Origin: Hyphomicrobiales bacterium
GTDB taxonomy: Bacteria > Pseudomonadota > Alphaproteobacteria > Rhizobiales > Rhizobiaceae
Assembly: GCA_900473805.1 (NCBI GenBank)
Contig: UCMS01000032.1
Span: forward strand, 1 to 64,000
Reading direction: 5' to 3'
Length of the DNA: 64,000 bases
The translations under genes and the position numbers were made by a program. Below are positions 34,747 through 44,532 of this stretch, piece after piece. Numbering within the stretch: the stretch's first letter is position 1; each line of letters opens with the position of its first letter. A model generated the notes under the pieces. That model ran no database searches, was not told the DNA's origin, and saw only the letters and a list, made by a program, of their open reading frames with translations.

Positions 34747-35016
34747 TCAGCGGCGGCGTTTCGCGTCCCTGTCCATGGAAAAATGCCCGCCGAGCGACAT
34801 CGTGATCAGCACGACGATGGCGACAGACTGGATGAGGATCCGATGGTCTCCCAGCGCGTGGGCCGCCGACTGATAAAGATCCCCCAGCCAAAGGCTGGCA
34901 GCCCCAACGGTTTCATGGCCCAGCAGGTAGTCTGCGGATGCCCGGATGCTGAGAATCAGGAACAATCCTGCGTCACCGATATAGGCAACCGATCGCGCCA
35001 TCGTCATTTGGCTCAA
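34747..35016 (-). CDS. Hypothetical membrane-associated protein (89 aa)
   Basis: Unrecognised 89-residue protein with two moderately hydrophobic helices (YIGDAGLFLILSIRASADYLLG and ILIQSVAIVVLITMSLGG, about residues 12-33 and 60-77) and a basic end DRDAKRRR. Starts at codon 1 or codon 5 (MARSVAY). It converges on the PilZ gene. A likely small inner-membrane protein. Confidence 0.5.
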   Translation of the reverse strand: MSQMTMARSVAYIGDAGLFLILSIRASADYLLGHETVGAASLWLGDLYQSAAHALGDHRILIQSVAIVVLITMSLGGHFSMDRDAKRRR

Positions 35017-35269
35017 GTCCTCTAAAATATGATGGGTATATATTCATATATGCGGGTAATTTACACCCGCATTCGCGGATGGAGCCAAAAATGGTCTCAT
35101 GGCCGATTCCGGTTTCGACGCTTGTCGCCGCTCCTCATCCCACGTCGGAAAGGGTGCGTGAGGTCGGGCGAATGCCATCCCGCGACAGGCCTCCCACGCT
35201 GGCCGGCTGTCAAAAAGCCTTCGATCAAGGGCTTGTCTTTTGGCGATAAAATCCGGAAAAGGTTCGCAC

Positions 35270-35355
35270 GCGGACGTGGCGAAACTGGTAGACGCAAGAG
35301 ACTTAAAATCTCTCGGCCTCAGGTCATGCGGGTTCGATCCCCGCCGTCCGCACCA
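35270..35355 (+). tRNA. tRNA-Leu (TAA anticodon)
   Basis: Acceptor GCGGACG pairs with CGTCCGC and encoded CCA follows. The D arm has TGGCGAAACTGGTAGACGC, the anticodon loop is CTTAAAA (anticodon TAA), there is a long variable arm, and the T arm is GGGTTCGATCCCC. Length 86 bases fits a class II tRNA. Confidence 0.95.
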
Positions 35356-35364
35356 ACCTGTCGG

Positions 35365-35997
35365 TCAGGTCTTTTTCTCCACCAGCGTAAACGGCAGTTC
35401 GAAGGGCACCGAGCGTTCGGCGGCGATGTCGTTGATCGTGTAGCGCAGGACATAGGTGCCGGGGGCCGCACCTGCTACGTCGAGGGTGAGGTGGGTGTAG
35501 ACCTCCTGTGCCGGCGAATGGGCGGTGAAGGTGAAGTTGCCGAACTCCTTTTGCAGGGCGAGCGTCTTGCCCTTGTCGTCGGAGAGTTCGAGATCGACGG
35601 TGAAATGCGCCTGGTGGCGGTCGCCCTCGACCGTCGTCCATTGCAGGCCGAGCACCTCGACATAGGCGAGAAGCGGCTCGCCGGCTTCGAAGATCGGTTC
35701 CTTCTTCGCCGTGTAGGCGCGGTAAGCCGTCGGCGTTTCCGTCACGAACAGCGCGCGTGGCACCGAGAGCGGCAGGTTCGCCGTGAAGCGGGCCATGCCG
35801 GCATGGATCGCCTCGAAGGCCCCGGCCGCATCTCCGGCCGCGGCCTTGCGCTCGGCTTCGGCCGCAGCGTCGAGAAGGGGCCCGGCGTGAAGGCTGGAAG
35901 CGGTCGGTCCGGACACGGCCGAGAGAAAGGCAACGGCCAGCAGGGCCGGCCGGAGACAAAGGAGCAGGCTGCGGCCCGCGCGGAACGTGCTAGCCAT
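35365..35997 (-). CDS. Exported hypothetical protein (210 aa)
   Basis: The 210-residue protein has an N-terminal signal peptide (MASTFRAGRSLLLCLRPALL..., cleavage expected near residue 38). A helical linker follows, then a beta-rich domain with PLLAYVEVLGL, FTVDLELSDDKG and GTYVLRYTINDIAA, which looks like an Ig-like or similar fold. I do not recognise the family. GGAGG upstream supports the ATG at 35997. Its end lies nine bases from the tRNA-Leu gene on the other strand. Confidence 0.6.
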   Translation of the reverse strand: MASTFRAGRSLLLCLRPALLAVAFLSAVSGPTASSLHAGPLLDAAAEAERKAAAGDAAGAFEAIHAGMARFTANLPLSVPRALFVTETPTAYRAYTAKKEPIFEAGEPLLAYVEVLGLQWTTVEGDRHQAHFTVDLELSDDKGKTLALQKEFGNFTFTAHSPAQEVYTHLTLDVAGAAPGTYVLRYTINDIAAERSVPFELPFTLVEKKT

Positions 35998-36144
35998 GTG
36001 ATTCTCGTCCTCCTTCCGGCTTTGTCGCGAGTGTGGAAAGATCCGCTCCCTGCCGTCAAGCATCCCGTCGCCAGACCGCACGCTTCCGCTCACGTCCGTG
36101 AGCAGAACCGGCAGCTTGGGCCCGCAAGGGATCCGCCGACGGTC

Positions 36145-37599
36145 TCAGGACTTCCAGAAGATCGGCACGAGCAGCACCAGCATGGTCAGGACCTCAAGAC
36201 GCCCGAGCAGCATGGCGAGCGACAGGATCAGCAGTTCCGGGTCATGCATCATGGTGAAATTGCCGACCGGCCCGATCAGCGGCCCGATGCCGGGGCCGAC
36301 ATTCGACAGCGCCGTGATGACCGAGGAGGTTGCGGTGGCGAATTCATAACCGGCGAGCGCCATGGCCATCGAACCGATGGCCCAGATGAAGACATAGGCG
36401 CTGAAGAAGAGGAACACGGCGCGCTGGGTGTCCGCATCGACGATCTGGTTGCCGTAGCGGACGGAATAAACGGCGTTCGGGTAGATCAGCCGCTTCAGAC
36501 CGCTGACGATGATGTTGAAGAGGATGACGAACCGATAGGCCTTGATGCCGCCGGCGGTCGATCCCGAGCAGCCGCCCATGAAGGTGGCAAAGAAGGCGGC
36601 GGCGACGGCAAAAGGTCCCCAGAGCGTGTAGTCTTCGCTGGCAAAGCCGGTCGTCGACAGGATCGAAGAAAAATTGAAGAAGGAGTGGGTAAGCGCGACG
36701 GGCAGGGCGATGCCGTTGCGCAGATGGTTGTAGAGGCCGGCGGCGAGCGCAAAGGCGACGATATAGCCCAGGAACACGAGGATCTGCGGATCGCGCAGCG
36801 CGTCCAGCCGGCCCTTCACGACGAGCACGATGAGGATCGAGAAGGGAAGGCTGCAGAGCGTCATGAAGAACGTCGAGATCCACAGGATCGTCAGACTGTC
36901 GAAATAGGCGAACGAGTTGTCATGGTTGCCGAAACCGGCCGTGGCGACGGTGGAGAAGGCATGCACGATGGCGTCGAAATGGCTCATGCCGGCGACGTCA
37001 TAGGCCACGATGCAGGCAAACGTGATGGCGACATAGACCGCCATGAACGCGCGGGTGAAGGTTGCGATCCGCGCGAAGGGTTTGTCGCCGATATCGGAGG
37101 ATTCCATCTTGAAGAAGGAGACGCCACCGACACGCAGGAACGGCAGGACGAAGAGCCCGAGCGCGACGATGCCGATGCCGCCGAGCCAGGCGAGCAGGCC
37201 GCGCCACATCAGGATGCCGCGCGACATCGTATCGAGGCCGGAAATGACGGTGGAGCCGGTCGTGGTGATGCCGGAGATGGCTTCGAACAGAGCCTGGGCG
37301 AAGGTCAGCTCGAGGTTCGAGAAGTAGAGCGGGATGGCACCGACGACGGAAAACACCGCCCACAACACGTTGACCAGCAGGAAGCCCATGCGTTTGGTAA
37401 AGGCGGGCGGTGGTCCGCGCGTGGCCATGGCGGCCGTCAGCGACAGGCCGCCGACGAGCGCTGCGGAGACTGTGAACACCGACCAGTCGTCGGAGCCGTA
37501 ATACAGATCCACCATGGCTGGAATCAGCATGGCCGTCGACAGGTAGAGGCCGCAAAGCGCGGCGATATAGACGACGGAACGGAACAGGTTGGCGTTCAA
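36145..37599 (-). CDS. trkH: TrkH-family potassium uptake protein
   Basis: The 484-residue protein has about ten transmembrane helices and four pore-loop repeats of the TrkH/KtrB type, including ISGITTTGSTV, TVATAGFGNHDNSFA, LSTTGFASEDYTLWG and TALSNVGPGIGPL. The glycine in each repeat forms the K+ selectivity filter. With a cytoplasmic TrkA-like regulator encoded elsewhere it would import potassium. No trkA is next to it. Length is normal and the frame is intact. Confidence 0.92.
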   Translation of the reverse strand: MNANLFRSVVYIAALCGLYLSTAMLIPAMVDLYYGSDDWSVFTVSAALVGGLSLTAAMATRGPPPAFTKRMGFLLVNVLWAVFSVVGAIPLYFSNLELTFAQALFEAISGITTTGSTVISGLDTMSRGILMWRGLLAWLGGIGIVALGLFVLPFLRVGGVSFFKMESSDIGDKPFARIATFTRAFMAVYVAITFACIVAYDVAGMSHFDAIVHAFSTVATAGFGNHDNSFAYFDSLTILWISTFFMTLCSLPFSILIVLVVKGRLDALRDPQILVFLGYIVAFALAAGLYNHLRNGIALPVALTHSFFNFSSILSTTGFASEDYTLWGPFAVAAAFFATFMGGCSGSTAGGIKAYRFVILFNIIVSGLKRLIYPNAVYSVRYGNQIVDADTQRAVFLFFSAYVFIWAIGSMAMALAGYEFATATSSVITALSNVGPGIGPLIGPVGNFTMMHDPELLILSLAMLLGRLEVLTMLVLLVPIFWKS

Positions 37600-37697
37600 G
37601 GAATGTCTTCCGTTGTTTGGCAGTGCAAAGAAACTTTGTCTCTGCCCGGTGTCTATGCCATAGCGGGACGCAGTCCAAAATTCAACGGAGGGACGCG

Positions 37698-38948
37698 GTG
37701 ACGCCCAAGGAAGTCGATGACGCGCTGGAGGCCATGCGGGGGCTCTTTGCCGAAACCCCTCTGCAGCACAACGATCACCTGAGCGCGCGCTATGGGGCCG
37801 ACGTCTATCTCAAGCGCGAGGACCTGACGCCGGTACGCTCTTACAAGATCCGCGGTGCCTTCAACTTCCTGCGCAAGATCGTCGCCGACAGCCCGAAGGA
37901 TACGACCTTCGTCTGCGCTTCGGCGGGCAACCATGCCCAGGGTTTTGCCTATGTCTGCCGCCATTTCGGCGTGCAGGGCGTGGTCTTCATGCCGGTGACG
38001 ACGCCGCAGCAGAAGATCGACAAGACCCGCACCTTCGGCGGCGAGTTCATCACCATTCGCCTCGTCGGCGACATCTTCGATCAGTGCTACCAGGCCGCGC
38101 GCGACCATGTCGAGGCGATCGGCGGTTACATGGTGCCGCCCTTCGATCACCCCGATATCATCGAGGGACAGGCAACCGTTGCCGCCGAGATCGTGCAGCA
38201 ACTGCCCGACGGGGTAACGCCGGATCTCGTCGTGATGCCGGTTGGCGGCGGCGGCTTGTCCTCGGGCGTGACCGGCTATCTGGCCAAGCGGCTTCCCGGG
38301 GGCGCCATGGTTTTCTGCGAGCCAGCAGGCGCCCCGAGCCTGCGCCGGAGCCTGGAAGCGGGAGAAGTCGTGACGCTCGCCAAGGTCGACAACTTCGTCG
38401 ACGGAGCGGCCGTCGCCCGCATCGGCGACCACAATTTCGCAGCCCTCAAGCATTTCCGCCCGGAGCAGGTCGCGATCGTGCCGGAAAATGCGATCTGCGT
38501 GACCATGACCGAGATGCTGAATGTCGAGGGCGTCGTGCTGGAGCCGGCAGGCGCCCTGTCGCTGGCGGCGCTTGATCTCATTCCTCGCGACGAGATCGCT
38601 GGGAAGACCATTGTGGCGGTGGTGTCCGGCGGCAATTTCGACTTCGATCGCCTGCCGGACGTCAAGGAGCGCGCCATGCGTCATTCGGGCTTGAAGAAAT
38701 ACTTCATCCTCCGCCTGCCGCAGCGCCCCGGTGCGCTCCGGGACTTCCTCAACCTGCTCGGCCCGGAAGACGACATCGCCCGCTTCGAATATCTGAAGAA
38801 GTCGGCCCGCAATTTCGGCTCGATCCTGATCGGCATCGAAACGGGCCATCGCGACAATTTCGCTGGTCTGTTCGCCCGTTTCGAAACGGCGGGCCTCGGG
38901 TTCGAGGACATCACCGACAACGAGATCCTCGCCAATCTGATCATCTGA
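37698..38948 (+). CDS. ilvA: Threonine ammonia-lyase (threonine dehydratase)
   Basis: The 416-residue enzyme is PLP-dependent: YKIRGAFNF with Lys50 as the Schiff-base lysine, SAGNHAQGFA for substrate binding and the glycine-rich GGGGLSSG for phosphate. The C-terminal 90 residues (RHSGLKKYFILRLPQRPGALRDFL) form a single ACT-like regulatory domain, so isoleucine feedback control is likely. It converts threonine to 2-oxobutanoate for isoleucine synthesis. The start is a GTG preceded by GGAGGG. The end overlaps the convergent hydrolase gene by eight bases. Confidence 0.93.
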   Translation: MTPKEVDDALEAMRGLFAETPLQHNDHLSARYGADVYLKREDLTPVRSYKIRGAFNFLRKIVADSPKDTTFVCASAGNHAQGFAYVCRHFGVQGVVFMPVTTPQQKIDKTRTFGGEFITIRLVGDIFDQCYQAARDHVEAIGGYMVPPFDHPDIIEGQATVAAEIVQQLPDGVTPDLVVMPVGGGGLSSGVTGYLAKRLPGGAMVFCEPAGAPSLRRSLEAGEVVTLAKVDNFVDGAAVARIGDHNFAALKHFRPEQVAIVPENAICVTMTEMLNVEGVVLEPAGALSLAALDLIPRDEIAGKTIVAVVSGGNFDFDRLPDVKERAMRHSGLKKYFILRLPQRPGALRDFLNLLGPEDDIARFEYLKKSARNFGSILIGIETGHRDNFAGLFARFETAGLGFEDITDNEILANLII

Positions 38949-39948
38949 CCTGAGCCGACCTGGCGATGCCTTGCCGGTCGAGCCAGGCAACGACCTCGGC
39001 TGCCGCCGCCGCGGTCGTGCCGGGCGAATAGGTGTCGCCGGCGATCACATGGTTGTTGGCGTCGCCCGTTTCGCCCGGATCGAAACGCGCATGCGGCCCA
39101 CCCCAGCGGCCCAAGACGGCATCGGTCAGGTCCGGGCGCACGACGAGGTCGCGCGGCGAATAGACGAACAAGGCCGGGGTTTTGATCTGTTCCACCGGGG
39201 TGAAGCTGGCGAGCCGCACGGCCTGCGCCATCGGAATCAGCGCCTCGACAGGATAGTCTGTCGTCCAGTTGTGTGCGTTCAGCGCATTGACCGGCTCGAA
39301 GCCGCGCCGGGCGCCGATCACCATATGGGCGATCTCTGCCGCAAAGGGGCCGGTGAGCAGGAAACTGCCGGAGGCCTGGACACCGTAATTGGGGGAGACC
39401 AGCACTGCAGCGGCAATTCCGTCCGCAAGTCCCGGGCGCCCGAGGGCCCAAGTGGTGAGCGACGCGCCCGTCGACGTGGCGATCACCACGACCCGATCGC
39501 CAAGCAGGCGACCGATCGCGAGCGCCTCTTCTAGATCGGCAACCCAGTCACCAATCGTCGCTTGTCCCAGGGCATCGGGATCTTCGAGGCCGTGGCCTGC
39601 CAGGCGTGTGAAGAAAAGATTGGCACCGAGCGCTTCTGCCACCTGGTCGGGGAGGGGGCGGATTTCAGCCGGCGAGGCCGAAAAGCCATGCACATAGACA
39701 AGAGAGATCGCCGTCTTGGAAGGCCCGGCAGGGTCGGCCCAGACAATCTGCTTTGCCAGCCCCTCGCGGATTTGCCCGGCCCGTGATTCCGTGGATTGCA
39801 GGAAGGTTTCGAGGGAAGCGAGGCTTACGTCGCCAGACAGTCCCTTTCCCCGTTCGAGAGCGAGATCGGGCGGCCGGCGGTGGATGGTCGCCAAGATGAT
39901 GGCGGCAACGATAACGAAGGCGAGCAACAGTCCCATGGCGATCCGCAT
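38941..39948 (-). CDS. Alpha/beta hydrolase (carboxylesterase or lysophospholipase-like)
   Basis: The 335-residue protein has an N-terminal membrane anchor or uncleaved signal (residues 3-20), then an alpha/beta-hydrolase core: ISLVYVHGFSASP with the oxyanion HG, the nucleophile elbow ATSTGAS (an A/G-x-S-x-G variant), the acid in FVYSPRDLVVRPD and the catalytic His in NNHVIAGDTYSPG. The product is probably periplasm-facing. Substrate unknown, likely an ester. Overlaps the 3' end of ilvA. Confidence 0.85.
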   Translation of the reverse strand: MRIAMGLLLAFVIVAAIILATIHRRPPDLALERGKGLSGDVSLASLETFLQSTESRAGQIREGLAKQIVWADPAGPSKTAISLVYVHGFSASPAEIRPLPDQVAEALGANLFFTRLAGHGLEDPDALGQATIGDWVADLEEALAIGRLLGDRVVVIATSTGASLTTWALGRPGLADGIAAAVLVSPNYGVQASGSFLLTGPFAAEIAHMVIGARRGFEPVNALNAHNWTTDYPVEALIPMAQAVRLASFTPVEQIKTPALFVYSPRDLVVRPDLTDAVLGRWGGPHARFDPGETGDANNHVIAGDTYSPGTTAAAAAEVVAWLDRQGIARSAQVR

Positions 39949-40060
39949 CTTGAAGGTTCCCCCGATCCCTCTATCCCCAGAAAGAGCTTAGCAGGTGATC
40001 GGCGGCGTGGAAGTCGTCCGGTGACTTCCGCTCTGCGGTTGCCTGTGTTAGGGACGATCT

Positions 40061-40378
40061 ATGTCCATTTTGTCTCGCATCCTGTCGATCTTCACTGGCG
40101 GCTCCTCTGGTGCCGCTCAAGCCCCGGCCGCCGAACCGCAGACCTACAAGGACTGCCTGATCCATGCCGCCCCGATCACCGAGGGCAGCCAGTATCGTCT
40201 CGCAGGCCGGATTGAGCGGGAAATTGACGGTCGGTTGCTCGAGCGCAGCTTCATCCGGGCCGACGTGTTCACATCCCGAGACGACGCAATCGACGGCACG
40301 TTTCGCAAAGCCCAGCAGATCATCGACCAGAATGGTCCCGCTCTCTTTGGCGATGGCGCGGAAAAACGCAGCGTCTGA
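40061..40378 (+). CDS. HlyU-family transcriptional regulator-like protein
   Basis: The 105-residue protein has the HlyU domain: YKDCLIHAAPITEGSQYRLAG, ERSFIRADVFTSRDDA and a last helix with TFRKAQQIID. In Vibrio HlyU controls haemolysin expression, but in rhizobia the role is not established. Name follows the family only. It lies 88 bases upstream of the ammonium transporter fusion. Confidence 0.85.
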   Translation: MSILSRILSIFTGGSSGAAQAPAAEPQTYKDCLIHAAPITEGSQYRLAGRIEREIDGRLLERSFIRADVFTSRDDAIDGTFRKAQQIIDQNGPALFGDGAEKRSV

Positions 40379-40466
40379 CGCTGTTTTTCCGATTTTTCGT
40401 TCACGCGCGCCAATCCCGCTCACGCATTGTTAATGATGCGTCGCAACAATCCACCCCGATATTCTG

Positions 40467-43400
40467 ATGCGGGTAATTTCAGTGGTTGTTGTTTCTTTCC
40501 GTTATTTACTCGGAATTTCATCTGGCATCGTCGGGCTCTTCGCGGCAGGACAGGCTGTGGCTCAGGACCAGGCTCAGGCCGCTCTGAGGGCAGCCGATCT
40601 GGCCTGGGTTATGGCGGCCGCCGGCATGGTCATGATGATGCAGGTCGGTTTCCTCCTTCTTGAGGCCGGCATGGTTCGGTCGAAGAACTCGATCAACGTC
40701 GCCCAGAAGAACCTTCTCGATTTCGTTTTTGGCGTGGTGGGATTTGCGGCGGTGGGTTTCATGCTGGCCTTCGCACCGTCAGGCTGGCTTCCGGTCGGAT
40801 TTTCCTCCGACTTCTTTCTGCTCGGCCATCTCGACAGCTGGGTGGCGGGCTTCTTCGTCTTTCAGGTGATGTTCTGCGGCACGTCCGCGACCATCGTGTC
40901 GGGAGCCGTTGCCGAGCGCATGAAGCTCTCCGCCTATGTCTGGGGCTCGATTGCGCTTTCCACGTTGATCTATCCGATCTTCGCCCACTGGGTCTGGGGC
41001 ACTGCGCTCGGCCCGAATTCCGGGGCCTTTCTCGCCAATCTGGGTTTCGTCGACTTCGCGGGTTCGACGGTCGTCCATGCGACCGGGGGATGGATTTCTC
41101 TGGCTGCCTGCCTGGTGATCGGCCCACGCAGAGGTCGATTCACTCCGGAAGGCAAGCCTGTGCGCATGGCGGGGCACAATCCGGTGCTTGCAACGACCGG
41201 GGCGCTTATTCTTTTCTTCGGCTGGATCGGCTTCAACGGTGGCTCCACGCTTGCTGCCAATGCCGACGTCGCACCGATCATCCTCAACACGGTGCTGGCG
41301 GGCGGCATGGGCACCTGTGTCGGCTACGCGCTCGGCGTCTATCAGGACGGTGTCGTCATCCCCGAAAAGGCGCTGTGCGGTATGCTGGGTGGTCTCGTTG
41401 CGGTTACCGCCGGCTGCCACGTGCTCGACCCCGGTGGTGCGCTTCTGGTCGGCGGACTGGGATCGGCTGTCGCTGTCTATGGCAACCAGTTCATCGAAGA
41501 GCGGATGCGCGTTGATGACGCCGTCGGCGCCATTTCCGTCCATGCCTTCGCCGGCGTTGCGGGGACGCTCGCGCTTGCGCTTCTGGCCCCTGTCGAGCGG
41601 CTGCCGACCGGCGGCCGGTTCGACCAGCTCTACATCCAGCTCTTCGGCTCGGCCCTCAACTTCTACTGGGCCTTCGGGCTCGGTTATGCCTTCTTCTGGG
41701 GGCTCAACAAGATTACGCCCATCCGTGTCTCGGCGGAGGTGGAGGATCTCGGCCTCAACATCGCCGAACACGGCACGCGCCTCGGCGTCGGCCATGTCGA
41801 GGATGCGCTGTCAAAGCTGGTCTCCGGCAACGCGGACCTGCACGACAGGCTGCCGGTCGACCCCGGCGATGAAGCGGAAAAACTCACGCTCCTGTTCAAC
41901 CGCCTGATGGACAACATCGAACAGGAAGAGCGCCACCGCAGTGATCAGAATTCGAAGATCCGGGACCAGGAGGAATCCGAGCGTGTGACGGCGATTGCCA
42001 ATGCAACATTCGAGGCGATCGTCATGCATGAGCAAGGGATTATTCTCGACGGCAATGAACAGTTGTCGACTTTGACCGGCCGTACGCTCATGGACCTGAT
42101 CGGCACGTCAATCCTCGATCTCGTTGATGAAGAAGGGCGCGAGCTGCTGCTCTCCGACATGGCGCCGTCCGGAGACATCTCCCGGGAATTCAACATTTTG
42201 CATACGACGGGCGCGGTCATCCCGATCGAGGCGCGTGGCCGCAACATCGAATACAGGGGGCGCAATATCCGGATCAGCTGCCTGGTGGATCTGCGCGAGC
42301 GCAAGGCTCAGGAGGAACGTATCCGCCACATCGGCCAGCACGACCCGCTCACAGGTCTGCCCAACCGCGCCCTGTTCACCGAGAGCCTGGCAAATTACGT
42401 TGACCGGGCCAATCGTGGCTGGGGTTGCGCCGTGGTGCTTGTCGACCTCGACCATTTCAAGGACGTCAACGATCTCTATGGCCACCCGGCGGGAGACGAG
42501 GTGATCCGCGAAACGGCGCGACGCTTGAGCCGCGAGTTGGGACCACAGGATATGGCGGCGCGCCTCGGTGGGGACGAATTCGCGGTGATTCTCGCCAACG
42601 GGCATTTCGAGGCCCAGATCGAGGATTTCAGCCGTCGCCTCGTTGAGGCCTTCCGCAAGCCCTTCGACACGGGGCAGGGCGAGCGGATCAAATGCGGCGT
42701 CAGCGTCGGCGGCGCGCTGTGCCCGGACCATGCCGGAACGCTGGAGGAACTGATCGGTCGTGCCGACGTCGCTCTTTACCATGCCAAAAAATCCGGCCGC
42801 AGCACGTTTCGGATCTACAGAAGAGGTATGGATGAACTGATCGAGAAACGGCGTGCCCTGGAGGCCGACATCGAGCGCGGTCTGGAGCGCAGAGAGTTTG
42901 AACTCTATCTACAGCCGCGCGTGGCGGCCCGCAACGGCGAGGTGGTGGGCTATGAGGCGCTGGTCCGCTGGAATCACCCTGAGCGGGGCATGGTCTCACC
43001 CGTCGATTTCATTCCGGTGGCCGAGGTCTCAGGCAAGATCATCCCGCTTGGGGAATGGGTCCTGGAGGAAGCCTGCCGTCTGGCGGACATCTGCCCGCGC
43101 GGTCTGCATCTGAGCGTCAATGTATCGCCCGTCCAGTTCCGTCACCCGGATTTCCTCGCCAATCTCGACCGCATTGTCGCGGCCTCGGGTATCGCGCCGG
43201 ACAAGCTTGAACTGGAGATCACCGAAAGCGTGCTGATCGACGATGATGAACGGGCCCTGTTTATCCTGAACCATCTCAAACGCAGCGGCTTCCGCATTGC
43301 GCTCGATGATTTCGGCACGGGTTATTCGTCGCTGAGCTATTTGAGCCGTTATCCCTTCGATGTGATCAAGATCGATCGCAGTTTTGTCGCAGCCCTCGGT

Positions 43401-43709
43401 ACCGAAGAAGCGTCCAATGCCATCGTGCGATCGATCATTGATCTCGGTCGTGGTCTCGGCATGCGGGTGGTGGCCGAAGGAGTCGAAACCGCCGAACAGG
43501 CCATGCATCTGAGCGAAACGGGCTGCGACGAATTGCAGGGCTATCTGCTCGGACGGCCGCTGCCCGCGGCACAGGCCATCGTGGAGATCGCGGCTCCGGC
43601 GGCCGAGGGGCTTCGCCGGATTGCGGAACTTGCAGCCCATCGGGACCGGCTGTTGCGTCATGCCGGTGACATGGCTGCCGTCGATACCGTCCGCGCGATG
43701 CGGGCCTGA
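40467..43709 (+). CDS. Ammonium transporter fused to PAS-GGDEF-EAL c-di-GMP domains
   Basis: The 1080-residue protein starts with a signal-like helix and a complete Amt/Rh channel (about 45-420). The Amt pore has the twin histidines His204 (VVHATGGW) and His359 (SVHAFAG) and the gate region FCGTSATIVSGAVAE. A HAMP-like linker (445-500), a PAS domain (505-630), a GGDEF domain with intact GGDEF at 701-705 and an EAL domain with intact EAL at 830-832 follow, plus DDFGTGYSSL. The usual inhibitory RxxD before GGDEF is replaced by GPQD. It probably senses or transports ammonium and tunes c-di-GMP. Which enzyme activity dominates cannot be read from sequence. Confidence 0.93.
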   Translation: MRVISVVVVSFRYLLGISSGIVGLFAAGQAVAQDQAQAALRAADLAWVMAAAGMVMMMQVGFLLLEAGMVRSKNSINVAQKNLLDFVFGVVGFAAVGFMLAFAPSGWLPVGFSSDFFLLGHLDSWVAGFFVFQVMFCGTSATIVSGAVAERMKLSAYVWGSIALSTLIYPIFAHWVWGTALGPNSGAFLANLGFVDFAGSTVVHATGGWISLAACLVIGPRRGRFTPEGKPVRMAGHNPVLATTGALILFFGWIGFNGGSTLAANADVAPIILNTVLAGGMGTCVGYALGVYQDGVVIPEKALCGMLGGLVAVTAGCHVLDPGGALLVGGLGSAVAVYGNQFIEERMRVDDAVGAISVHAFAGVAGTLALALLAPVERLPTGGRFDQLYIQLFGSALNFYWAFGLGYAFFWGLNKITPIRVSAEVEDLGLNIAEHGTRLGVGHVEDALSKLVSGNADLHDRLPVDPGDEAEKLTLLFNRLMDNIEQEERHRSDQNSKIRDQEESERVTAIANATFEAIVMHEQGIILDGNEQLSTLTGRTLMDLIGTSILDLVDEEGRELLLSDMAPSGDISREFNILHTTGAVIPIEARGRNIEYRGRNIRISCLVDLRERKAQEERIRHIGQHDPLTGLPNRALFTESLANYVDRANRGWGCAVVLVDLDHFKDVNDLYGHPAGDEVIRETARRLSRELGPQDMAARLGGDEFAVILANGHFEAQIEDFSRRLVEAFRKPFDTGQGERIKCGVSVGGALCPDHAGTLEELIGRADVALYHAKKSGRSTFRIYRRGMDELIEKRRALEADIERGLERREFELYLQPRVAARNGEVVGYEALVRWNHPERGMVSPVDFIPVAEVSGKIIPLGEWVLEEACRLADICPRGLHLSVNVSPVQFRHPDFLANLDRIVAASGIAPDKLELEITESVLIDDDERALFILNHLKRSGFRIALDDFGTGYSSLSYLSRYPFDVIKIDRSFVAALGTEEASNAIVRSIIDLGRGLGMRVVAEGVETAEQAMHLSETGCDELQGYLLGRPLPAAQAIVEIAAPAAEGLRRIAELAAHRDRLLRHAGDMAAVDTVRAMRA

Positions 43710-43738
43710 CAGACCGTTTGCCGTAACGGCAATACGAA

Positions 43739-43767
43739 AAGACCGGCGGGATGCCGCCGGTCTTCTT
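43739..43767. terminator. Bidirectional terminator
   Basis: Stem AAGACCGGCGG with CCGCCGGTCTT, loop GATG, with A-rich flank left and T-rich flank right. It lies between the convergent ammonium transporter fusion and azoreductase genes. Confidence 0.8.
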
Positions 43768-43786
43768 GCGCTCTGCTGGCGGTGGA

Positions 43787-44401
43787 TCAGGCGGCGAGCG
43801 CCAGTTCGGCAACCTTAGCCTGCGCTGCGGCAACGGCCTTTTCGGCGGCTTCCGGGCCGTAGGCGACGCCTTCGACATAGATCGTTTCGACGAGTTCGAT
43901 GCCGAGGAAGCCCAGAACCGTCTTCAGGTAAGGCTCAGCATGGTTCATCGGGGCGCCCGGACCGGAGGAATAGATGCCGCCGGCGGCCAGAACGAGATAG
44001 GCCTTCTTGCCCTTGGCGAGGCCGACCGGACCGTTCTCGGTATAGGTGAAGGTGAGACCGGCGCGGGCGACGTGGTCGATCCAGGACTTCAGCGACGAGT
44101 AGATGTTGAAGTTGATCAGGCCGGTGCCGATGACGATCGTGTCGGCAGCCATCAGTTCTTCAACGAGCTTGTCGGAGAGGGCGACGGCTTCGGCCTCTTC
44201 GGCGGTACGGTCATCGGCCGACTTGCGGATCGCGGCGGTGAACGCGCCGTCGACGTGGTCCAGCTGCGTTTCGACGAGGTCGCGGCGCACCAGCGTGTTG
44301 CCCTCGGAGGCGGCAAACTTTTCTGCCAGTTCCGTAGCGATCGAGTTGGACAGGGATTCCGAGCCGCGCGGGCTGGAGGTGACGAGCAGGATGGACGACA
44401 T
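43787..44401 (-). CDS. azoR: FMN-dependent NADH-azoreductase
   Basis: The 204-residue flavodoxin-like protein starts SILLVTSSPRGSESLSN, with the conserved SPR loop, and contains NFNIYSSLKSWIDHVARAGLTFTY and VLAAGGIYSSG, all typical of AzoR. It reduces azo compounds and quinones with NADH. The ATG at 44401 was chosen; upstream residues are not conserved in style. It is divergent from a LysR gene, which probably controls it. Confidence 0.92.
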   Translation of the reverse strand: MSSILLVTSSPRGSESLSNSIATELAEKFAASEGNTLVRRDLVETQLDHVDGAFTAAIRKSADDRTAEEAEAVALSDKLVEELMAADTIVIGTGLINFNIYSSLKSWIDHVARAGLTFTYTENGPVGLAKGKKAYLVLAAGGIYSSGPGAPMNHAEPYLKTVLGFLGIELVETIYVEGVAYGPEAAEKAVAAAQAKVAELALAA

Positions 44402-44532
44402 GGGCAATTCCTCGAATGATCTGGGCCCTGGGAGCAGGCCAGCCATGCATCTAGACCCGAGGAAGCATTGATGAAACTGTGATAATCTAGATCGGTCATA
44501 TCGAATAACTGGATGGATGAGTTCTCGCCGCC

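Noticed and set aside
35240..35443. 67-codon frame across tRNA-Leu
   Set aside because: Produces the well-known spurious VAKLVDARDLKSLG peptide from translating a tRNA.
35029..37701. 890-codon open frame on the plus strand
   Set aside because: Runs through tRNA-Leu and antisense to trkH, with extreme Glu/Asp/Gly/Arg repeats; not a gene.
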